The translations under genes were made by a program, and so were the position numbers. This document shows, piece by piece, positions 49,051 to 56,571 of a stretch of DNA of 64,000 nt. Positions within the stretch are counted from its first letter, which is position 1. Every line of letters starts with the position of its first letter. The DNA lies in NCBI GenBank assembly GCA_964601225.1, contig CAZRMM010000006.1:26554-90553 (forward strand), in the 5' to 3' direction. This stretch comes from CAYRGC01 sp964601225 (GTDB taxonomy: Bacteria > Patescibacteriota > Gracilibacteria > Peribacterales > Peribacteraceae). Under the pieces are notes generated by a model that was given only the letters and a program-made list of their open reading frames with translations, was not told the DNA's origin and did not search any database.

Positions 49051-50948
49051 GCGGCATTTCCTGTCGTGATGCCGCCGCCGCCCCCGCCTCCCCCCGCGCC
49101 GTAGAGCGAACCGCCACCGGTGCCGGCCGCGCCCGGCGTTGCGCTGGAACCGTTCCCACCGCCGCCACCGTACTCGGCCTGACCGTTGTTGGTGCCGATA
49201 TTGCCGCCGCCGCCCTGGCCAGAGACACCGTTGGCTCCGGCGGTTGCCGCGGGCAATCCGCCAAGGTTGGTTGCAGCCGCACCGTTGGAACCGGCGCCGC
49301 CGGTACCGCCTCCGCCCCCGCCTGCCGAAATCGCCGCGGCAACGCCGCCCTTTCCGTATCCCCCACCGTAACACGTGAGATAGGTACCGAACGACGAGTT
49401 GCCGCCCGCGGTTCCGTTGGATCCGGAGGCACCGGCGTTACCGTTTCCGCCCGTGCCACCCGTGCCGACCGTGACGCTTTCCGTAGCACTAAGATCGCTC
49501 GCAGTGAACCACATGTCGCCCCTCGCCCCTCCCCCTCCGCCTCCGCCTCCGATGCGTGCCGTGCCGGCAGCGCCACCCGTACCACCGCCTCCTCCACCGC
49601 CCGCACCCACGCAGATGACATACACGGCCTTGGCACCCGTGGGTTTGGTCCAGGTACCGTTGCCCGTGAACGTCTGCACGTCGACGCTTTCGGTGGTATA
49701 GGCGGTCTCCACCCAATCCGTGCCGTCGTACATGAGAGTAAGTGCCTTCTTTGCCGTGATCTCGCGCAAGGTCGTGCCGAGCTGGAGGTTGGAACTACCG
49801 AGAGTATCCTGGTCCTGGAGGATTACTTTGTTCGTCTCAGCGTTATCGGCGACAATCGTGACTGTTTGACCGGCCACGCCGTCGGCGATCGTGGGCGTCG
49901 AGGTAAGCGTCACGTTGCCCGTGGGATCGATCTTCACGACCCCGGCATTCGCCAAAATGGAGTTGCCAGCGGCGCTGATCGTCTGCGTCGCGGAGGGCTT
50001 GAGAGTCACTGTGCCGCGGACGACGAGAGAACCGGAGCTCTCAAGCGAATCCATTGCGCGGAGGATGCGACCGGAGGAAACACCGACCACTTCGAGAGTA
50101 GCATCCGGCGCGGCGGTGCCGATGCCGAAGCGATTGTTGGTGGCGTCGAACACCACGGAGTTGCCGTCGAGCACGAACGTGTTTCCCGAGGTCCCGGTGA
50201 CGTTGAGCGTCGCGCCCGAGAGGTTGCCCGTCGCGCGGATGTTGCCGGTGACAGAGACGTTCTTGCTGAACTCGAAGCGTTGGTTGGCGTGCGAATACGT
50301 GATCGCCTGGGCAAGCGTGGCGTTGCCGAAGGTGAGCACCGCGTCGGTGGCGCCGTTGTCGCTGTTGAGGGTGAGATCGCCGTTCGTGAGGATCGTGCCC
50401 GACGCGTTGATGCCGCCGGCATTGCGGATGGTAAGCGTGCCCGTCATCGTGTCGCCGGACGTGTTCACGTAGCGAGCGTCGGCATCCGTCTGGCTGATGC
50501 CGCTGCCGGCGCCGCCCTGGTCGCTGCCGCAGGAGAAGCGCTGCGTGGCGCTGTCCCAGAGAAGCTTGTCGTTGGTGCCGTTGCTGCAACCGGTGAGGCC
50601 GGCTCCGGAGAACGCGCGCTGGACATAGAGAGCGTTGCCGGACATGGACCCCGTGACGCCGAGGCTGCCCTGGACGTAAAGCGGGGCATCGAATTGAAAA
50701 CGGGAAGTGGTGCGAACGTACGTAAGATTCTTATTGAGAGTACCTCCGAACTTCACGGAGATGTTGGACGAAGAATCCGTGTCGTCGATCGTTTGGAACG
50801 CCTCGGTGTTCACGAGCAGCGTCGGCGCCCACGCGCTCGTCGCAAACGCGGGTGTATGAACCGAAAACGCGAACGCGAGCACGAGCATCGCGCGTACCAG
50901 GGAGCGACGGGCGCGAGAACTGCCGGGAATGACTTCAGACACGGACAT
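49047..50948 (-). CDS. large surface protein, FGN/RFEFS repeats and glycine-rich C-terminal domain (frameshifted near end)
   Basis: 633 residues up to the stop at 49047. Signal peptide (LVLAFAFSVHTPAFA, cleavage near 37), a conserved N-terminal strand block (LLVNTEAFQTIDD, LNKNLTYVRTTSRFQF), then a unit shared with the next two genes upstream: LTLNSDNGATDAVLTFGNAT..ITYSHANQRFEFSKNVSVTG. The C-terminal 180 residues are a glycine-rich domain (VICVGAGGGGGGG-type) like tail-fibre and adhesin ends, preceded by FTGNGTWTKPTGAKAVYV. The reading frame breaks at 49047; see next entry. TATAAT in TGCTATAAT ends 8 nt before the ATG. Confidence 0.8.
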   Translation of the reverse strand: MSVSEVIPGSSRARRSLVRAMLVLAFAFSVHTPAFATSAWAPTLLVNTEAFQTIDDTDSSSNISVKFGGTLNKNLTYVRTTSRFQFDAPLYVQGSLGVTGSMSGNALYVQRAFSGAGLTGCSNGTNDKLLWDSATQRFSCGSDQGGAGSGISQTDADARYVNTSGDTMTGTLTIRNAGGINASGTILTNGDLTLNSDNGATDAVLTFGNATLAQAITYSHANQRFEFSKNVSVTGNIRATGNLSGATLNVTGTSGNTFVLDGNSVVFDATNNRFGIGTAAPDATLEVVGVSSGRILRAMDSLESSGSLVVRGTVTLKPSATQTISAAGNSILANAGVVKIDPTGNVTLTSTPTIADGVAGQTVTIVADNAETNKVILQDQDTLGSSNLQLGTTLREITAKKALTLMYDGTDWVETAYTTESVDVQTFTGNGTWTKPTGAKAVYVICVGAGGGGGGGTGGAAGTARIGGGGGGGGARGDMWFTASDLSATESVTVGTGGTGGNGNAGASGSNGTAGGNSSFGTYLTCYGGGYGKGGVAAAISAGGGGGGTGGAGSNGAAATNLGGLPAATAGANGVSGQGGGGNIGTNNGQAEYGGGGGNGSSATPGAAGTGGGSLYGAGGGGGGGGITTGNAA

Positions 50949-50956
50949 TTCCTCTT

Positions 50957-50965
50957 ATTATAGCA
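50957..50965 (-). promoter_or_regulatory. extended -10 promoter of the Gly-rich surface protein
   Basis: TGCTATAAT (50965-50957), a consensus extended -10, 8 nt before the ATG at 50948; AAGAGGAA lies between. Confidence 0.65.
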
Positions 50966-51020
50966 AAAATATCGCCATCTTGCCACGCGGCGTCCTTGCG
51001 AAAAACCAGAAAACATCGTC

Positions 51021-51048
51021 AAAAAAAACGGGCACCGAAGTGCCCGTT
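51021..51048 (-). terminator. rho-independent terminator
   Basis: CGGGCAC / GTGCCCG stem with flanking AA-TT pairs, tetraloop TTCG, followed by eight Ts on the minus strand. Ends the gene at 51071. Confidence 0.85.
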
Positions 51049-51070
51049 CGGATTCAAGGAAAGAGGTTCA

Positions 51071-52435
51071 TCACGGGGTCGTGGTCGACCAGTTGACGTT
51101 GATGTAGCCGGCATCGGAGTAGCCCGTGCTGGTGCTGGCGAGCTTCACGAGGATCGTAATGAATCCGTCGGGAGTATAGGTGCCGCTCGAGACGTTCGTG
51201 AGCGTCGCCGTGGCCCATGTGTTAGACGATCCGCTGGCGAGCGCGGCGCCGCCGGAAGTGGCGACGAGGGCACCCGTCGTGTCGAGAAGCTTGATCGTCA
51301 GGTAGTTCGCGGCGGTCGACGTGGAGCTTGTGCGGTAGCGGAATTGGATCGGGGTGGGCGTCCAGTTGTTGAAGTTCTTCGGCACCTTCACGCGCACGGC
51401 GATCCAGTAATCCTGCATCGTTCCTTGCGACGAGGTCCAACGATAGAAGTTTTCTTTGTTCGTGCTGTCGTAGCTATACGTGAGCGTGCCGACGTTCGCC
51501 GAGGAACCGGATGCGGTATAGACGGCGTTCGGATACTCGGGATGGAGCGAGAGCGAGCCGCCGGAACCGTTGGCGGTGGACGTCGTGGACCATGTGAGGT
51601 TGCCCGCGCCGTCGTTTTTCAGGTAGGTGTTGGCCGAACCCTGCGAGGTCGGAGCGGAGTACGTCACCCCCTTGAGCGTGAGGTTTCCGTCCACGGTGAG
51701 CGTGGAACCGGAGAGGTTGCCCGAGGCGCGGATGTTACCCGTGACCTTCACGTCCTTGCTGAACTCGAAACGCTGGTTAGTGTGCGAGAACTTCACGGTC
51801 TGCGCCGAGGTCTGGTTGCCGAAGGTGAGGGTGGCGTCGTTCGTATCGTTGTCGCCGTTGATGGTGAGGTTGGACTTCGTCGTGATGGCCCCAGTGGCAG
51901 AAAGTGTGCCGTTGACGATGGCCGTGCCGTCCACGTTAAGAGTAGAACCGGAGAGGTTGCCGCGGACCTTGGTGTTGCCCGTGATGGTGGCAGCGCCGGT
52001 GATCGACGTGTTACCCGTGATCGTGGTGGCGCCGTTCACGGTCGCCGTGCCGTCGACGTTAAGAGTGGAACCGGAGAGGTTGCCACGGACCTTGGTGTCG
52101 CCCGTGATGGTGGTAGCGCCGCGGATGTTGGCGGTGCCGTCGATCGAGAGGGTCGAACCGGAGAGGGTGCCGCGGACGCTCACGCTGTCGTTGAATTCGA
52201 AGCGGCTGTTCGTACGGTTATACGTAATGGTCTTATTGAGCGTCTGACCGAACTGGATGTACACGTTGGAAGTACCATTGCCTTCGTCGATGACCTCGAA
52301 CGACTCCGTATTGACGAGCAGGGTCGGGTTCCAGGTGGAAACCGCAAGGGCATTTCCCGCAAGGAGGGAAAAAGTGAGCACCGCGGCAAGTGCGCGAGCC
52401 GAGCTCTTGGCGATGGAGGGAAAACGGGTTTCCAT
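51071..52435 (-). CDS. surface protein with FGN/RFEFS repeats and beta-sandwich C-terminal domain
   Basis: 454 residues. Signal peptide (ALAAVLTFSLLAGNALA, cleavage near 32). N-terminal block LLVNTESFEVIDEGNG matches the neighbour at 49047. Repeats of the type RGNLSGSTLNVDGTATVNGA (at least four) follow, then the shared unit LTINGDNDTNDATLTFGNQT..FSHTNQRFEFSKDVKVTGNI (parts at about 195-240). The last 150 residues (NFYRWTSSQGTMQDYWIAVR, DAGYINVNW) form a jelly-roll-like domain homologous to the end of the protein encoded at 52474. Likely beta-helical shaft plus head. Own promoter and terminator. Confidence 0.82.
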   Translation of the reverse strand: METRFPSIAKSSARALAAVLTFSLLAGNALAVSTWNPTLLVNTESFEVIDEGNGTSNVYIQFGQTLNKTITYNRTNSRFEFNDSVSVRGTLSGSTLSIDGTANIRGATTITGDTKVRGNLSGSTLNVDGTATVNGATTITGNTSITGAATITGNTKVRGNLSGSTLNVDGTAIVNGTLSATGAITTKSNLTINGDNDTNDATLTFGNQTSAQTVKFSHTNQRFEFSKDVKVTGNIRASGNLSGSTLTVDGNLTLKGVTYSAPTSQGSANTYLKNDGAGNLTWSTTSTANGSGGSLSLHPEYPNAVYTASGSSANVGTLTYSYDSTNKENFYRWTSSQGTMQDYWIAVRVKVPKNFNNWTPTPIQFRYRTSSTSTAANYLTIKLLDTTGALVATSGGAALASGSSNTWATATLTNVSSGTYTPDGFITILVKLASTSTGYSDAGYINVNWSTTTP

Positions 52436-52459
52436 GTGGGTATGGGAGGTAATCGGATA

Positions 52460-52488
52460 AGTATAGCACTAGATCAGTTTTTCTGCAA
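52460..52488 (-). promoter_or_regulatory. promoter of the surface gene at 51071, inside the previous coding end
   Basis: TTGCAG (52488-52483), 17-nt spacer, TATACT (52465-52460) with TGC before it. The -35 lies in the last codons of the gene ending at 52474. Confidence 0.7.
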
Positions 52489-54192
52489 CTCGGTGAAGAG
52501 GAGCCGAATACTACCGAGATGCACCTGATAATTGTCCTTCGCCGAAACCCTGCACTTGACAATGAACGTGCCGCCCGGCGTCCATGTGGGTGTTCCACCG
52601 AATCCGACGGCCGCATCCGCCCACGTAATAGAGGAGAGACCGCCGTAGGAACCGGTGAGGCTCACGGGCTGGCCGTTCGTGTCGAAGACCGAGATATCGA
52701 GGCGGGCGTCCGACGGCGAAGCCGACGTGCCGCGATACTGGACCGTGATCGGATCATCCCTCCATCCCCGGAATCCTTCCGGCAGCGTGATGGGAAGAAC
52801 GACCTCGTAATCCTGCAGTGAACTTTGCGTGCTCGTCCAGAGATAGAAGTTGTGCGCGTTGATCTCGTCGTGGGACACGGAGAGGCGTCCCACGTTGTCC
52901 GTCGCGTCGCCGCGAACGGATGCGCCCGGATACGGCGCGTGATACGAGGTCATCTGCTGGATCTCGCGCAGGTCGCTCTGGAGGGCGCGCATGTCCTCCA
53001 CGCCCGTCACCGATCCGCCGGAAGTTGTGACTGTCGCGAGCGGAATATAAGCCTGGTCCGTCGGGAAGCCCGAGGTGGACGACGAGAGGCCGGACGAGAC
53101 GAAATAAAGGTACGTGGTCGCGTTATCGCCGACGGCGTAACCGGTGACGCCCGCATACTGCGTCGGAGCGCCGCTGACGCGGTACACGCCGGCCGCGACG
53201 TTCACCGTGAGGCCGGCGCCGGCCGAAACCTGGAGCGGGGCACTGGAGAGCGACGTGAGATCGACGCCGTTCACCGTTCCGGTGACGGTGAGGTTGCCTT
53301 CGACGCGGACGTCGGCGGAGAACTCGAAGCGCTCATCGCTCGACGAGTAGCGGAGGGTCTCGGGAAGGATGTCGTTGCCGAAGGTGATGACGGCGTCGCG
53401 CGCGGCGTTGTCCGCGTTGATGGTAAGATCTCCGCCGGCCGCGACGGAACCCGAGGCGGTGACCGTGCCGTCCACGAACACGTCAGTGGAGAACTCGAAG
53501 CGCTGGTTGGCCTGCGAGAAGGTGATCGTCGCGGGCAGGAGCGAATTGCCGAAGGTGAGCGCTGCGTCGGCGGCGGAGTTGTCTGCGTTGATCGTGAAGC
53601 CGTTCGCGTTCGTACCGTCGCCCATCTGGGCGTCGTTCAGCGTGCCGTCGACGCCGAGGATCACGAGATCGCCGGATCCGGTTCCCGGCGCGCGGCCGTC
53701 GACGTTCTGGGCATTGCGTGCGAACGGAACGGAAGTGATGGGCTTGCGGTCGTCGGTATCGGCGCCGACGTCGCCGGTGGGATCCATGAGCTGATAGCTG
53801 GTGTCGGGCTGACCCGCGTACTTCACCTCCACCTGGAGGTATTTGTGACGGTTGAAATCGAACGTGGGCAGCGCGACGGCGCCGCCAAGCAGCACGTTCG
53901 CGACGCCGTTTTGCGGGGTGACCGTCTGCGCTTCGGACCAGCCGCCGTAGGTCGCGGAGCCCGTGTTGATGGAACCGCCCGACGCGTCACCGGAGACCCA
54001 GTCGCCCGAGGACCACAGCGAGAAGCGCAGCTCGATCGGCACGGTGACGGGATTGTCGCTCGCGTCGAGGAAACGGCCGGTGTACGTCAGCGTCGTCGGC
54101 GTGCCGCCGGCGACGGCGACGGGCATGGCGATGTTTGCCATGAGCAAGCTCAGGAGGGAGAGCAGGCCGATGCGGGCGACGAGGCGGCGCAT
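52474..54192 (-). CDS. surface protein, third member of the FGN/RFEFS family
   Basis: 572 residues from ATG 54192 (RRLVARIGLLSLLSLLMANI signal peptide); the longer start at 54258 would overlap the HTH gene and lacks a signal at its end. An N-terminal sandwich (TTLTYTGRFLDASDNPVTVP, about 30-150; common in tail-fibre-like proteins) is followed by two shared units (INADNSAADAALTFGNSLL..QRFEFS; INADNAARDAVITFGNDIL..ERFEFS) and the C-terminal domain homologous to that of 51071 (NFYLWTSTQSSLQDYEVV). Only 1 nt separates it from the stop of the HTH gene (TGACATG), so translation is coupled. Confidence 0.85.
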   Translation of the reverse strand: MRRLVARIGLLSLLSLLMANIAMPVAVAGGTPTTLTYTGRFLDASDNPVTVPIELRFSLWSSGDWVSGDASGGSINTGSATYGGWSEAQTVTPQNGVANVLLGGAVALPTFDFNRHKYLQVEVKYAGQPDTSYQLMDPTGDVGADTDDRKPITSVPFARNAQNVDGRAPGTGSGDLVILGVDGTLNDAQMGDGTNANGFTINADNSAADAALTFGNSLLPATITFSQANQRFEFSTDVFVDGTVTASGSVAAGGDLTINADNAARDAVITFGNDILPETLRYSSSDERFEFSADVRVEGNLTVTGTVNGVDLTSLSSAPLQVSAGAGLTVNVAAGVYRVSGAPTQYAGVTGYAVGDNATTYLYFVSSGLSSSTSGFPTDQAYIPLATVTTSGGSVTGVEDMRALQSDLREIQQMTSYHAPYPGASVRGDATDNVGRLSVSHDEINAHNFYLWTSTQSSLQDYEVVLPITLPEGFRGWRDDPITVQYRGTSASPSDARLDISVFDTNGQPVSLTGSYGGLSSITWADAAVGFGGTPTWTPGGTFIVKCRVSAKDNYQVHLGSIRLLFTELQKN

Positions 54193-54193
54193 G

Positions 54194-54700
54194 TCAGGCA
54201 AGAGACGGATCGGCGTCGGAAGAAAGCAAGGAAAAGGAAGCGTCGGCGGGCGCATCATCGGCGGGCGCGGGCTCGCGGTCCGCGCGGGCGGCGCGCTTGC
54301 GACGATGGGCGGGGGTGTCGGCGAAGAAGAATCCCTCCCGGGCGATCACGCGACCGACGGTGGAGGCGGACGCATCGATCCCCTCACCCGCAAGCAAGCG
54401 GCTGATCTCCTCCTTGCCCATGAGCGGATGCGCGCGGCGAAGAGCGCCGATGCGCGCAACCGTGGCGGGCGCGGTCTCCGGGCGGCGCACGGAAAGCGGC
54501 CGACGCGAATGCTCCTCGAGCGACGACGGATCGTCGGGGCGGAAGCGATCGAGCCAGCGCACGAGCGTGGAACGAGCGATGCCGAAGTAGCGGCACGTGA
54601 GTGAGACGTTCTCGCCGTGCTGGTGGAAGTACTCGAACCACCGCAAACGCAGCACCGCGGCGGCACTGAGTTCCAGCTCCTCGGCTTGTTTGAGGAGCAT
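54194..54700 (-). CDS. helix-turn-helix protein resembling an IS481/IS3-type transposase N-terminus
   Basis: 168 residues from ATG 54700 (GGAAG upstream); GTG 54736 is an in-frame alternative. Two winged/HTH segments of the transposase type are visible: VSLTCRYFGIARSTLVRWLD (about 32-51) with DPSSLEEHSRRP, and HPLMGKEEISRLLAGEGIDA with STVGRVI (about 92-118). The DDE catalytic domain is absent; a disordered Ala/Asp/Arg tail follows. It is the first gene of an operon with the surface protein 52474, with a promoter at 54777-54805 in front of a repeat array. Probably a domesticated DNA-binding regulator. Confidence 0.7.
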   Translation of the reverse strand: MLLKQAEELELSAAAVLRLRWFEYFHQHGENVSLTCRYFGIARSTLVRWLDRFRPDDPSSLEEHSRRPLSVRRPETAPATVARIGALRRAHPLMGKEEISRLLAGEGIDASASTVGRVIAREGFFFADTPAHRRKRAARADREPAPADDAPADASFSLLSSDADPSLA

Positions 54701-55410
54701 CTGAACTTCCGGCAATCGACCAGACCAGGGCGTCACGGCAGAGTTGGAGTTTGTATGTGTTCGATGACTTATGATTATTGTAATCTTTTTTTGCAAAAAA
54801 GTCCAGAGACACGGAATGATGTATATGAACTTTCGGCGCATTTTCGACAAAGCTGTCGCAAAATCGAAAAGCAATATGAAGTGTATCTCTCTGAACTTTT
54901 CGCATCGAAAAAAGAATTTTCCTTCGTAAAAAAGGGTTGCGAGCCGCATGGCGCGCTCTCTCTGAGCTTTCGATCCGAAGGGGATGTGCCCGCGGATGCT
55001 CGCGATGAACTTTTCAGGAAGCCTGTCGACGCGCACTTTGGAGATCGGCCTCCGCGGGACGTCGCACGATACGAAAACCAAAATGGAGCGGATCTCCTTG
55101 AACTTTACTTTTCTGAATGCAACCGATCGATCCACAGATCGATCGATCAGCGGGAACATTCGGCTGAGTCATCCTAAAAATCGGCAGGGAGAAGGGCTCA
55201 ACTGCCTCATGTTGTCCGGATGTTTTTTGGGGGAAAATATGGAGCGATTGTCTGCGAACTTTCCTCGTATTTCAGGGCTCTTCGAATAGATGAGATGAAA
55301 ATGACCGCGCAAAAGCAATGACCGGGCGGGGTCTCGCCCCGCGATTCCGAGAGAAAAGTCCGCAGACAACCGGGCACGCCCTCCTTGTATCGATTCTCCG
55401 TGAACTTTCT
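54688..55410 (+). repeat. array of about eight degenerate repeats ending in TGAACTTTTC
   Basis: Copies end at about 54710, 54834, 54901, 54971, 55015, 55107, 55263 and 55409. The core reads roughly ATGnAGnGnATCTCnnTGAACTTTTCG. The copies at 54853-54901 and 55061-55108 match over nearly 48 nt (GTCGCA..AT.CGAAAA.CAA, then ATG.AG.G.ATCTC, then TGAACTTT). Spacing varies from about 43 to 156 nt. A palindrome GATCGATC..GATCGATC lies inside (about 55124-55147). There is no credible gene in the interval. Confidence 0.7.
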
Positions 55411-55417
55411 GCGGGAA
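54737..55417. other. non-coding interval (about 680 nt) holding the repeat array
   Basis: Apart from the repeat array and the promoter at 54777-54805, it contains a GC hairpin GCGGGG/CCCCGC (about 55325-55341). The open frame across it on the minus strand is a by-product of the repeats (it translates into repeated KF.EI-like words). Confidence 0.55.
54777..54805 (-). promoter_or_regulatory. promoter of the HTH/surface-protein operon
   Basis: TGGACT (54805-54800), 17-nt spacer, TACAAT (54782-54777). Leader about 70 nt. Confidence 0.5.
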
Positions 55418-56407
55418 TCAGCGCTTCGCAGTTTTGCGCGTGCGTCGGCGGCGCGGCCAGAACGGCACGAGGAGGGAGACCGGAACCCCGCCTGGACGCA
55501 GGGCTCCCAAAGCACTGAGGGCCTCCGCAGGCGAAACGTAGGCGGGGATGGTTCCGTAGAAGGCCTCGACGCGGTACACCCATCCCAGACGCGCAACGAT
55601 GCCGAGCTCGGCCATGGTCATGCCTCCCATCGTCACGCTGCCGACAGTCGACGAACCGGAAAGCACGCTCGCGGCCAGTGATTCAAAACGCCCGTTTTCC
55701 GACGGAGAAGGTGCGGGGGGAATATCGGGCGGCGTTCCCGGGAGTGGCGAAGATCCGCCGGACTCCGACGCATCCAAGGACGACGCGGAAGATGCAGATG
55801 CCGATTCGACACCCTCCATCGACGACGAGGACGAAGCCCGCGACGGCTCGGACGCAGCCGGATGCGTTACCGGGCGCGGTGACGGCGGGACGGGTGTGAC
55901 GGAAGGCGCGGACGAGGGCGGCGATGCGGAAGAATACGCGGCGTCGTGCGTCGGCGCGGAAGACGACGGGGCCGCTGCGGAGGAACCCGACGCTCCTTCG
56001 GAAGAACGGTGTGAGCCGCCAGAACCGGCGCCTGTTTCGCCGCTCCCCTCGCCCGACGTCGCGGACTCATCGCGCGTGCACGACGAGGTGTCGTATGTGC
56101 AATTGCTGCGGCAACCGAGGCTGCCCCCCGCGAAGCCGAGCGTCGTGCAACTCGCGGAACCGCGGTCGGATGCGTCGCACTGTTCGTCGCCCTCCTTGAC
56201 CCCGTTCCCGCAGAGCGGCAGCACTCCTTCGGCAGCGGGAAAATCTGCATGAAAAACCGGAGACGTTCCCGTCAACACCGACCCATCGAGCGAATCGCGA
56301 TCGATATGAATGGATTGCGCGCTCGCGCCGGCGCTCGTTACGAGCGCAACGACGGAACACAGCACGGTCAACCGCAGCCGGCGACGGGTGTTTGGTGTGT
56401 ATGTAAT
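55418..56407 (-). CDS. secreted DUF4215-type Cys-rich protein with Ser/Pro-rich stalk; probable ATT start
   Basis: About 329 residues. With ATT 56407 as start the protein begins ITYTPNTRRRLRL and continues into a hydrophobic core ending AGASAQ, a textbook signal peptide. ATT is placed exactly 6 nt after TACAAT (TTGAGA-N17-TACAAT). TTG at the codon after RLR is the fallback but would remove the positive n-region. The mature part has a DUF4215-like Cys motif (CGNGVKEGDEQCD...C..LGFAGGSLGC), then a 150-residue Ser/Pro/Ala-rich stalk, then a conserved-looking end (MAELGIVARLGWVYRVEAFY) and a basic tail (PRRRRTRKTAKR). Confidence 0.75.
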   Translation of the reverse strand: MTYTPNTRRRLRLTVLCSVVALVTSAGASAQSIHIDRDSLDGSVLTGTSPVFHADFPAAEGVLPLCGNGVKEGDEQCDASDRGSASCTTLGFAGGSLGCRSNCTYDTSSCTRDESATSGEGSGETGAGSGGSHRSSEGASGSSAAAPSSSAPTHDAAYSSASPPSSAPSVTPVPPSPRPVTHPAASEPSRASSSSSMEGVESASASSASSLDASESGGSSPLPGTPPDIPPAPSPSENGRFESLAASVLSGSSTVGSVTMGGMTMAELGIVARLGWVYRVEAFYGTIPAYVSPAEALSALGALRPGGVPVSLLVPFWPRRRRTRKTAKR

Positions 56408-56413
56408 CGGATC

Positions 56414-56442
56414 ATTGTACAGAAAAACACCCTTTTTCTCAA
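56414..56442 (-). promoter_or_regulatory. strong leaderless promoter with predicted ATT start
   Basis: TTGAGA (56442-56437), 17-nt spacer, TACAAT (56419-56414), then 6 nt to ATT at 56407. The in-between ATG (out of frame) overlaps the -10 and cannot be in the transcript. Confidence 0.65.
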
Positions 56443-56556
56443 TGCACTCCTCCGTAGGAAGGAATGGAAAAATGGAAAGTTTTTTAGACAAAAATGCACG
56501 AAGTAACACCCGAAGGAATTTGTCTGCTCTGGAGACGGGATCGGAAGCCGTTTTTT

Positions 56557-56565
56557 TGCTACAAT
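56557..56565 (+). promoter_or_regulatory. extended -10 promoter of the 3D-domain gene, leaderless
   Basis: TGCTACAAT, 6 nt before the ATG at 56572. The -35 is weak (GGGATC). Confidence 0.6.
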
Positions 56566-56571
56566 GAAACG

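Noticed and set aside
49026..52528. Long open frames on the plus strand over the surface-protein genes (up to about 645 codons)
   Set aside because: They are antisense shadows of repeat-rich GC-rich genes: Arg/Gly/Ala-dominated composition, no signal peptides or motifs, while the minus-strand frames have signal peptides, promoters and a terminator.
54737..55159. N-terminal extension of the HTH protein through the repeat array
   Set aside because: The open frame there translates the repeats and crosses the promoter at 54777-54805; start moved to 54700 (or GTG 54736).
54688..55410. CRISPR array
   Set aside because: Repeats are degenerate and spacing is irregular (43-156 nt); no cas gene near.
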